This document shows, piece by piece, positions 1 through 7,219 of a DNA stretch of 45,196 bases. Made by a program: the position numbers and the translations under genes. The number at the start of each line of letters is the position of its first letter. Within the stretch, counting starts at the first letter, position 1. The notes beneath the pieces are model-generated. The model saw only the letters and a list, made by a program, of their open reading frames with translations, did not search any database and was not told the DNA's origin. The stretch comes from Bacteroidales bacterium (GTDB lineage Bacteria > Bacteroidota > Bacteroidia > Bacteroidales > WCHB1-69), in assembly GCA_017525505.1 (NCBI GenBank), contig JAFXSR010000018.1:1-45196 (forward strand), given 5' to 3'.

Positions 1-2185
1 AGTGCGGGTTGGCCTCCAGGTCATCCTTCGTGATGGAATAGCCGATGGCGTATGCCGCCACCATCCGCTTATAGTAGTCGGGGTGCTCCTTGAAGTAGTC
101 TTTCAATACCAGGCGGAGGATGGCTGCGCCTTGGCTGTGTCCCGCGATGACGAAGGGGCGGCCGTTGTTACAATGCTCAAAGTAGAAGTCCAATGCGGCG
201 GTAATGTCGGTATAGGGAATGCCGATAAGAGCCGCATCAATGTTCCCGTCCTTCTCAAAGGCTTCAAACGCATGTTTCAGACTGCTCTGACGGTACAGCG
301 GAATAAACAAGTTGGTGGATTCCTCAAACACGCTGGACTTAATGGCGTGCTCGATCGGTATCCCCGCCAGTAACTCGGCATTGTCGAGCGTCGCATAGTC
401 GGGGTCACCTTCGTTCGCGCCCATGAATATCGTCGAGTAGATGTAGAATGTGTCGATTTCCTTGGTGATATCCGGTATCTTGTACCAGCAGGCCTTATGG
501 GAATAGTCGGGTGTCTCTCCCACCAATTTCTTTCCGCCGAAATACACTTCCCGCGGCTTGTTAAAGCTGAAGCCCTCGTGTTCTGCCGTGAGCAGGTCGT
601 TGTCGAACACGAGGAAGTCGGCGTCCTTGCCGGCTTCGATAGAACCCTTTGAGGATTCGATGCCCAGCTGCTTGGCGCCGTTGATGGTATAACCGGTGAG
701 CATTTCCTCAATGTTCATTCTCTCGCTTGCAGGTGGGAATGGAGCAACGGTTCTACTGTATTCGTCGAATCTGGTCTTCTCATTGATCCAACGTGTCATG
801 CCTATTTCCATCGCAAGATAGGGACTCCAGTTCCTAAAATCGCCGTAGAAAACCTCATCGCTGGACCAGGTCACAAGGGCTCCGCTGTCCCACATCGTCT
901 TGCAGCGGAACATCGAATGGGCGCGTTTCTCTCCAATAAAAGTGGGCCAGTACTCGATGGGATTGCCGCCTACATTGCCGCTGTGCCACCAGGGTGTGAA
1001 ATTGGCCGTTACGTCCAGTTTGGCAAAACGGTCCAGATCGGCGTCGTCCTGAACCCATAAGTGGGCACAGGTGACCTTCACACGGTACTTGTCTCCCAAC
1101 TCCTTTCTGGCCAGCTCCACGCCGTCCAGAACAACTCTTGACGAGGCTTCGCCCACAGTGTGCACGTGAAGGTCCAATCCTTCTTCATTGAGCTCTTTCA
1201 GAATCTCGGCCATTTGCTGAGCATTGAAGGCGGAGGCTCCCGTGACACCGGTATCCACGTAGGGCGTCACCATGGCTGCGGTCTCAATCTTCAAGGTGCC
1301 GTCCATAAAGATTTTCAACGTGTGCACCTTCATGTGCTCCGTGTTGTATTTCTTCCGGAAGCGCTTCACTCCCTCCATAGCCTCCTTTATTTTTGCGGGC
1401 TGGGTGAGCACATAGCATCCGTCCACATAGACCGGCAGTTTCCCTTGCTTGTCCAAATCCTTCAGATAATCGTATATGCGCTCATTCATCCCGTTGTGCT
1501 CTGGGAAACCGGCATCGAATACACCGCTCACACCATACTTGATGGAGCTTTCTAACCAGCGCAGGACCGCCGTGCTGATCTGCTCATCCGTCAGGTCGTT
1601 GATGCCGTCAAAGAGCATGGGCCAACTGGCGGTCTCGAACGAGTTTCCGGTCAGGTGACCATCCTTGCGTACGAAATAGGCCAACCCTGGAACAGGGTCA
1701 GGCGTGGCATCAGTAATTCCATGTGCTGCCAGGATTCTGGAGTTTACCCAGTTGCTGTGCACTTCGCCCTCCAACACCAGCATCTCTGCGTCCGGGCATA
1801 TCGCGTCCAGTTCTTCCTTCGTGAGATCCTCCCCGGCCAAACATGTCCGTTCCATCATGAATCTGTAACGCTTCAGGCCGGGATTTTTCTGAATCCAATC
1901 CGCCATAAAGGCCAGACATTCTTTTTTTGTGGAACACATGACAGGTACACCCAAATCCAGGTATTCAAATCCAACGCCGGTAGTCACGTGGACATGGCTA
2001 TCGATGAGGCTGGGCATGATAAATTTGCCGCCGAGGTCGGTGATCTCGCCCTTATAATCGGCCAGGCCGGCCTCGTCGCCCACATAGATGAACTTGCCGT
2101 CCCTTACCACCAGGGCAGAAGCCTTGGGGTGGTTTTTGTCGGCCGTAAAAATGTTGGCATTTTTAATGATTATGTCTGCTCCCAT
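1..2185 (-). CDS. Fusion protein: YtcJ-like amidohydrolase (family 3) joined to a DUF3089 alpha/beta hydrolase; C-terminus cut by window edge
   Basis: I read this frame by hand from ATG at 2185 to the window edge without a stop. Residues 1 to about 550 are a metal-dependent amidohydrolase: HVH near residue 64, a candidate carboxylated Lys in LKIFMDGT, His in LHVHTVGE and CAHLWV, and Asp in TWSSDEV. After YFGGKKLVGETPDYSHK the frame continues into a DUF3089 domain with the nucleophile elbow GHSQGA. No signal peptide is visible, so the protein is probably cytoplasmic. The neighbouring genes at 2188-3156 and 3164-4831 are the same two domains as separate genes, so this is a tandem duplication in which one copy has fused. 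The start lies 2 bp after the stop of the upstream DUF3089 gene. Domain assignment is firm. The substrate is unknown; family 3 amidohydrolases act on varied amides and cyclic amides. Confidence 0.88.
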   Translation of the reverse strand, partial: MGADIIIKNANIFTADKNHPKASALVVRDGKFIYVGDEAGLADYKGEITDLGGKFIMPSLIDSHVHVTTGVGFEYLDLGVPVMCSTKKECLAFMADWIQKNPGLKRYRFMMERTCLAGEDLTKEELDAICPDAEMLVLEGEVHSNWVNSRILAAHGITDATPDPVPGLAYFVRKDGHLTGNSFETASWPMLFDGINDLTDEQISTAVLRWLESSIKYGVSGVFDAGFPEHNGMNERIYDYLKDLDKQGKLPVYVDGCYVLTQPAKIKEAMEGVKRFRKKYNTEHMKVHTLKIFMDGTLKIETAAMVTPYVDTGVTGASAFNAQQMAEILKELNEEGLDLHVHTVGEASSRVVLDGVELARKELGDKYRVKVTCAHLWVQDDADLDRFAKLDVTANFTPWWHSGNVGGNPIEYWPTFIGEKRAHSMFRCKTMWDSGALVTWSSDEVFYGDFRNWSPYLAMEIGMTRWINEKTRFDEYSRTVAPFPPASERMNIEEMLTGYTINGAKQLGIESSKGSIEAGKDADFLVFDNDLLTAEHEGFSFNKPREVYFGGKKLVGETPDYSHKACWYKIPDITKEIDTFYIYSTIFMGANEGDPDYATLDNAELLAGIPIEHAIKSSVFEESTNLFIPLYRQSSLKHAFEAFEKDGNIDAALIGIPYTDITAALDFYFEHCNNGRPFVIAGHSQGAAILRLVLKDYFKEHPDYYKRMVAAYAIGYSITKDDLEANPH

Positions 2186-2187
2186 AG

Positions 2188-3156
2188 TTATTTCCGATTT
2201 GCCTTATATGCTGCGACACGCTTGGCCACGTTGTCCTTGATGTTGTTGTAGAAGAACGCATAATCTTCGCCGTGACGGCCGTCCGGGCCGAAGAAATACT
2301 CGGCCACCTTAGCGGTTTCTTCGTCCATTTTCTCGCCCTTGGCATGGGTCACCACCACGCCGCGGTCGGGGAACACCTGCGCGTCCGCACCCAAGTCCTG
2401 AATCTCCAGTTCGCCGGTTTTCTCGTTCAGCCAGAGCGAACCCAGGTTCAGGCTGGCCGGGGCATAGGTGTTGTCCAGCTTCCAATTCAGCGGGTTGATG
2501 CTCATAGAGCCCGGCTGCAACACGCAAGTATCGGCGTTCATCTCCCTGTTTTTGGGACCTTCCGTGTTCCAGGTGATAATAACGCCTGTGTCGCACTCGC
2601 CCGTCGCAAACTTCATGTGCGGGTAGGCCTTGAACTCGTCCTTCGTGAAAGCGTAGCCAATCGGGTAGGCGGCAATCATGCGGCTGTAGTAGTCCGGGTG
2701 CTCGACAAAATATTGTTTAAGCACCATCTTGACGATGGCAGATCCCTGGCTATGGCCGGCGATGATGAAGGGGCGACCGTTGTTGTAGTGCTCGAAGTAA
2801 TAGTCCAACGCTGCGACGATATCGCCATAAGGTCCTTCGGTAAGGGCTGCGTCGAAGATTCCGTCTCTCTTCCAGATTACCCCGGCATAATGCAGACCCA
2901 CCTGACGGTAGAATGGCATAAACACATTGGTGGAATCGGCGTATGCAGAGGCATGCAGCGCATATTCGCCCGTGGCACCCTCCAGCATTTCGGTATTGTC
3001 CATGTCGGCATAAGCGGGAGCGCCCTCCGCCATGCTGCCCAGTATATACTCGGTTGCATATACATAGAAGGTGTCGAATTCCTTGGTGATTTCAGGAATC
3101 TGATACCAGTTGGCTTTATTGGAATAATCCAAAGGTGAAGTATTGTTAATATTCAT
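2188..3156 (-). CDS. DUF3089 alpha/beta hydrolase
   Basis: This 322-residue protein is homologous to the C-terminal domain of the fusion at 1-2185; both share the DYS-K-x-x-WY-x-IP opening, NNGRPFIIAGHSQG and a PDYYSRMIAAYPIGY-like block. GHSQGS carries the expected nucleophilic Ser of a lipase/esterase-like fold. Family members are usually annotated as lipase-like proteins and many are exported, but this one starts MNINNTSPLDYSNK with no signal peptide or lipobox, which suggests a cytoplasmic enzyme. It starts 7 bp after the stop of the amidohydrolase gene upstream and ends 2 bp before the next start, so the three genes are almost certainly co-transcribed. The substrate is not deducible. Confidence 0.87.
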   Translation of the reverse strand: MNINNTSPLDYSNKANWYQIPEITKEFDTFYVYATEYILGSMAEGAPAYADMDNTEMLEGATGEYALHASAYADSTNVFMPFYRQVGLHYAGVIWKRDGIFDAALTEGPYGDIVAALDYYFEHYNNGRPFIIAGHSQGSAIVKMVLKQYFVEHPDYYSRMIAAYPIGYAFTKDEFKAYPHMKFATGECDTGVIITWNTEGPKNREMNADTCVLQPGSMSINPLNWKLDNTYAPASLNLGSLWLNEKTGELEIQDLGADAQVFPDRGVVVTHAKGEKMDEETAKVAEYFFGPDGRHGEDYAFFYNNIKDNVAKRVAAYKANRK

Positions 3157-3163
3157 TTTGATT

Positions 3164-4831
3164 TTAGATTGTAGATTTGTTCATTTCCTTTCCGCCAAAA
3201 TACACTTGAGATGGCTTGTTGTAGCTGAAACCTTCCTTCTCCGCTGTCAGGAGGTCTTTGTCGAACACCAGGAAGTCCGCATCCTTGCCGACTTCGATGG
3301 AGCCTTTTTTCGCTTCAATGCCAAGCTGTTTGGCGCCGTTGATGGTATAGCCGATGAGCATTTCCTCAATGTTCATTCTCTCATTTTCAGGTGGGAATAC
3401 TTTGGCCGCTACGGTGAATGGGTAGTCCTTGGTCTTTTCGGTAATCCAGCGGGTCATTCCCACCTCCATGCCCAAGTAGGGGTTCCAGGTGGTGAAATCC
3501 ATAAAGACGATATTGTCGCTGGACCAGGCCACCGTGGCGCCGCTGTCCCAAACCGATTTGCAGCGGAACATTTTGCGTGCACGTTCCATACCGAGCCAGG
3601 TAGCCGCAATAGCGGGGTCTCCGGAGTGCCAATGCGGTGTAAAGTTGGCGAAGACGCCGAGCTTAGCGAAACGATCCAGATCATCGTCGCACTCAATTTC
3701 AAGATGGGCGCAGGTAACTCTTACGTGTAAGTCATCTCCCATCTCCTTTTTGGCCATCTCAACGCCATCCAATACCGTGCGTGACGCGCGCTCACCCACG
3801 GTGTGAAGGTGAAGATCCAGATTGGCATCGTTGAGTTCCTTCAAAACCTTTGCGATTCCCTCCGCAGAGAAAGCGGTAGAACCCGTCGTATGGACGTCCA
3901 CGTATGGCGTAACCATGGCGGCGGTATGAATCTTCTGAGTACCGTCCATGAAAACCTTCATGGTATGGACCTTGAGGTGCTCTGTGTTATACTCACGCTG
4001 TATGCGCTTCAGTTCCTTCAGGCCCTCCTCTGCATCTCGCTCCGCGTTGACCACAAGGCTGCCGTCAATATAAACGGGCAACTTTCCCTGCTTATCCAGT
4101 TCTACCAGACGCTTATAGACTTTCTCATGGAACTGCATATCCCCCGGAAGTCCGGCATCAAATACCGCAGAAATTCCATATTCGACGGAGAAGTCGATCC
4201 AGCGCTGAAGCGCCGCGTCAATCTGTTCATCGGTAAGTTCCATCCCGCCGTCCAGAATGATACGGACTTCTGTTGCACCCTCATACATATTTCCGGTCAC
4301 ATGTCCGTCCTTGCGCACGTAATACGCCAGTCCCGGTATAGGATCCGGCGTGTCATCGGTGATGCCGTGCCTTTGAAGGATCTTGGAATTTACCCAGATG
4401 CTGTGTCCTTCCCCTTCCTGAATCTGCAGCTCGGCATCCGGACAGATGGCGTCAAGATCCTCTTTTACGATATCCTCACCTTTGAGGAACCTTTTCTCCA
4501 TAAGGAATCTGTAACGCTTCTCGCCGGGATTCTTTTTGATATAGTCCGCCATCACATCCAGAGCTTCCTGCTTGCCGTTGGGCTCAATGCGCTCTCCCAT
4601 AGGGGCGTACTCAAAACCTACGGGAATGGTTATATGCACATGGCTGTCGATGATGCCGGGCATGATGAACTTGCCGCCGAGGTCGGTGACCTCTCCTTCG
4701 TAAGCCGCAAGGACGGCCTCATCGCCCACATAGACGAACTTGCCGTCTTTCACCACAAGTGAAGTTGCCATCGGATTGTTTTTGTCCGATGTGAAGATTT
4801 TTGCGTTTTTAATGATTTTGTCTGCTTTCAT
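3164..4831 (-). CDS. YtcJ-like amidohydrolase, paralogue of the fused copy
   Basis: The protein has 555 residues from ATG at 4831. The frame stays open to 4903, but that extension overlaps the upstream gene, and the paralogue starts at the equivalent MGADIIIKNANIF, so 4831 is preferred. Metal-site residues are visible: HVH in IDSHVHITI, Lys in MKVFMDGT, His in LHLHTVGE and CAHLEIE, and Asp in AWSSDNI. It closely resembles residues 1-550 of the gene at 1-2185, including long near-identical DNA stretches (for example around 3358-3400 against 698-740). It ends with a short unique tail, YFGGKEMNKSTI, exactly where the paralogue runs on into DUF3089. Probably a cytoplasmic hydrolase of an amide or cyclic amide; substrate unknown. 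Confidence 0.9.
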   Translation of the reverse strand: MKADKIIKNAKIFTSDKNNPMATSLVVKDGKFVYVGDEAVLAAYEGEVTDLGGKFIMPGIIDSHVHITIPVGFEYAPMGERIEPNGKQEALDVMADYIKKNPGEKRYRFLMEKRFLKGEDIVKEDLDAICPDAELQIQEGEGHSIWVNSKILQRHGITDDTPDPIPGLAYYVRKDGHVTGNMYEGATEVRIILDGGMELTDEQIDAALQRWIDFSVEYGISAVFDAGLPGDMQFHEKVYKRLVELDKQGKLPVYIDGSLVVNAERDAEEGLKELKRIQREYNTEHLKVHTMKVFMDGTQKIHTAAMVTPYVDVHTTGSTAFSAEGIAKVLKELNDANLDLHLHTVGERASRTVLDGVEMAKKEMGDDLHVRVTCAHLEIECDDDLDRFAKLGVFANFTPHWHSGDPAIAATWLGMERARKMFRCKSVWDSGATVAWSSDNIVFMDFTTWNPYLGMEVGMTRWITEKTKDYPFTVAAKVFPPENERMNIEEMLIGYTINGAKQLGIEAKKGSIEVGKDADFLVFDKDLLTAEKEGFSYNKPSQVYFGGKEMNKSTI

Positions 4832-4877
4832 ATTGCTTCTTCTATTTAAGTATTTTTGAGCTGTTTTTTTATAGTAA

Positions 4878-6512
4878 CTATGCTTTGTAAACTTCTTCGC
4901 CATCTACGATGGTGGCGATGATGTTGGCCTGTGCCACTTTCTCGATGTCGTCATGGAGGAAATCGCAGTCATACACCGTCATATTCGCAATCTTGCCATA
5001 CTCGATAGAACCTAAGCGGTGCTCCTGATGGAACTGACGGGCCACGTTGATCGTCATGGCGCGCAGCGACTGCTCACGGGTGATAGCCTCCTTGAGATTG
5101 CGTGGTGAGGTTGCGCCGCCATACAACTCCTGAGGATAGTTGCGTTTTTCAGCCGTATAGATGCTGAGTTTGATATCCATCATCGGTGAAACGGGATAGT
5201 CGGAGTGGAACACCACATTGGCACCTGCATCATAGAACGACTTGATGGGATACGCCTCGTCTGCCAACTTCTGTCCCATATAAGCGACTTCCTGTTCATA
5301 AAGAGGAGAAGCCTTAGCTGTCCACAGTGGCGGAACTGCAGGCACTGAGCCTGTTACTGCCATACGGCGGATATCCTCATCGGTCACGAAGTGCAGATGA
5401 GCCAGCACGTTGCGTTGGTCAAGGTTGCCGGTAATCTTCTCTGCGTCTTCAATACAGCCCAGCATGTAGTGGGTAGCACCACCGCCTTCGGAGTGGACAT
5501 GTACAGACATGCCCTCCTTGTCGGCCTCAACAATCAGCTCTACCATCTTGTCGTGATCATTGAAACGCTCATTGCCGTGGTAGCCTGGCTGATCCAGATA
5601 GTCCTGATTCTGCCATCCCGTATGTGCCTCTGTCACGCCATCGAGGAACGCCTTGGGACCGATAATATGGAAATATTCACCGCTCATCTCAGCACGCTGA
5701 GCAGCGATGCGGGCTATCTCTGTCTTTGCGTCGGCATTATCAGTCACATACATCCATGCGTATGTGCGCAGCTTCAGCTTGCCTTCCTGCTGCAGCTCAC
5801 AGTAGGCCTGGGGAGCAGCGCGATGTATAACTTCCGCACCAGCATCACCAACGGCAGTGAAACCGCTGCTGAGGGCCATCTCCTGCCAAGCGAGCAGATA
5901 TTCCTTGATATCCTCTAAGGTAGTGGGGAGCTTTGGAGCAACCTCGAACACGGGACCTTCACAGATGTAGCCGTCGGGTTCGCCATTCTTATCAACATGT
6001 ACCAGGTCATAGCCCCATTTCTTAGCGTAGGCAGCATCAATACCTGCCCATTCCATCGCCTTGCTATTGAGCAGCATGGAATGTCCGCCGCCTGTCTGCA
6101 TGAGCAGCGGCTTGTTGGAGCAGATCTCGTCGAGATAGGCCTTGCTGACATATTCCTCATTCTCCACCCATCCTGCGGCTACGTAGAAATCGCGCTGCGG
6201 GTTCTTCTCAATGAATGCTTTGATGATGTTACGATACCTTGCGTAGTCGGTGGTCAATCCTCCCTCCATCAGGTTCGCCTGTCCGATAGCACGTTCTCCG
6301 GCAAAACTGCCGTGACAGTGGGACTCCATAAAGCCAGGATAGATAAATTTGTCACTATAATCCAGAACCTGTGCGTCTGCTCCAGCGAGCTTTTTCGCCT
6401 CTTCTGCGCTGCCGATATAGGCAAATACGCCGTTCTTCACTAATGCGGCCTTGGCAAAGGGCCTCTTTTCATCCATCGTGATGATGTTGCCGAGAATTAT
6501 CGTTTGTTTCAT
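4878..6512 (-). CDS. YtcJ-like amidohydrolase (third, more divergent copy)
   Basis: This 544-residue family 3 amidohydrolase is more distant from the other two. The N-terminal small beta domain is followed by GFMESHCHG (HxH metal ligands), GPKAFLDG (candidate bridging Lys), HVHSEGGG, LAHLHF and HSDYPV (His and Asp ligands), then a C-terminal LGSIEYGKIANMTVYD strand of the composite domain. No signal peptide is present. It lies 46 bp upstream of the next amidohydrolase and 107 bp downstream of the acetyltransferase; that gap holds a perfect inverted repeat. Three amidohydrolases in a row suggest successive or alternative steps on related substrates, which is inference. Confidence 0.9.
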   Translation of the reverse strand: MKQTIILGNIITMDEKRPFAKAALVKNGVFAYIGSAEEAKKLAGADAQVLDYSDKFIYPGFMESHCHGSFAGERAIGQANLMEGGLTTDYARYRNIIKAFIEKNPQRDFYVAAGWVENEEYVSKAYLDEICSNKPLLMQTGGGHSMLLNSKAMEWAGIDAAYAKKWGYDLVHVDKNGEPDGYICEGPVFEVAPKLPTTLEDIKEYLLAWQEMALSSGFTAVGDAGAEVIHRAAPQAYCELQQEGKLKLRTYAWMYVTDNADAKTEIARIAAQRAEMSGEYFHIIGPKAFLDGVTEAHTGWQNQDYLDQPGYHGNERFNDHDKMVELIVEADKEGMSVHVHSEGGGATHYMLGCIEDAEKITGNLDQRNVLAHLHFVTDEDIRRMAVTGSVPAVPPLWTAKASPLYEQEVAYMGQKLADEAYPIKSFYDAGANVVFHSDYPVSPMMDIKLSIYTAEKRNYPQELYGGATSPRNLKEAITREQSLRAMTINVARQFHQEHRLGSIEYGKIANMTVYDCDFLHDDIEKVAQANIIATIVDGEEVYKA

Positions 6513-6562
6513 TATGTATTTTTTTGTTCAACTATATCTTCTGTCCGTTTTGTATTATATTG

Positions 6563-6599
6563 GGTTTCAAGTTTCAGGTATGTCATGAAACTTGAAACC
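6563..6599. repeat. Perfect 14-bp inverted repeat between acetyltransferase and amidohydrolase genes
   Basis: GGTTTCAAGTTTCA (6563-6576) is matched by its exact reverse complement at 6586-6599 with a 9-nt loop. Further CCTGAAACC copies follow to about 6613. It could form an RNA hairpin inside the operon, acting as an attenuator or mRNA-end element, or could simply be one of the short-unit repeats common in this window. There is no T-run typical of an intrinsic terminator. Confidence 0.75.
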
Positions 6600-6619
6600 G
6601 GGAACCTGAAACCTAAAAC

Positions 6620-7177
6620 TTAATCGCGTCTATATAATTCTGGGAGAGCCGCGCCTGTGGTGCTGGCAAACATGGCACCCATAAATTTTTCGAACGCCTC
6701 CTTGTCAAATTCCTTTTTAGAACTGGCAATGATAAATTCGGTGCCATTCAGTTTTGTGAACCATCCAGTCTCATAGAAGCCGTTCTTCAGATAGAATCTG
6801 CGTCTGCGCTCCCGCTGTTCGGCGTTGTCGCTTTTTTCAAAAGGACTCTCGTATGAGAACCAGAACGGCATATCATTGTAGTATTCCAAGATAGCTTTGA
6901 ATGCCTTGCCACCGATACCCGTTGAACGCAAGTCAGGACGGGTTGCGAAATAAACCCCATATACACTGGCTTCTCCTCTGACTCCAAAGAAAAATGCGGA
7001 AAATTCATCAGGAGTCTCATCTGGATAAACGCCTAAAAGATCACACGGCATCTGATCCATGAACGCAAGTATATTGTCTATGCTCAGAGGACGCTCATTT
7101 ACAGGAAATGCTTCCTCATACAATTTTTTAAGTGCGGGAATGTCAGGATGATTGGGTGTAAGTTTTTTTAGAATCAT
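6620..7177 (-). CDS. GNAT-family N-acetyltransferase
   Basis: The 185-residue protein has a GNAT-like layout: an N-terminal helix with LKKLYEEAFPVNERP, a central beta strand, and the acetyl-CoA loop region TRPDLRSTGIGGKAFKAIL (R-x-x-G-I-G-G), followed by FYLKNGFYETGWF, typical of the end of the fold. The acceptor is unknown. It sits in the minus-strand cluster between the ABC importer and the amidohydrolases, so it may acetylate an imported amine or a hydrolysis product (inference). It is preceded by an unusually good Shine-Dalgarno sequence. Confidence 0.85.
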   Translation of the reverse strand: MILKKLTPNHPDIPALKKLYEEAFPVNERPLSIDNILAFMDQMPCDLLGVYPDETPDEFSAFFFGVRGEASVYGVYFATRPDLRSTGIGGKAFKAILEYYNDMPFWFSYESPFEKSDNAEQRERRRRFYLKNGFYETGWFTKLNGTEFIIASSKKEFDKEAFEKFMGAMFASTTGAALPELYRRD

Positions 7178-7190
7178 ATTGTCCTCCTTT
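7178..7190 (-). promoter_or_regulatory. Strong Shine-Dalgarno sequence for the acetyltransferase
   Basis: Read on the minus strand, AAAGGAGGAC precedes the ATG at 7177 with 5 nt between GGAGG and the start codon. Genes of this phylum rarely carry such a motif, and most starts in this window lack one. Confidence 0.7.
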
Positions 7191-7219
7191 TTTGGTTTTT
7201 TATTTTTGTATTGAATGAT

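Noticed and set aside
4832..4903. Upstream extension of the amidohydrolase frame to 4903
   Set aside because: It overlaps the preceding gene and is absent from the paralogue, whose start aligns with the ATG at 4831.
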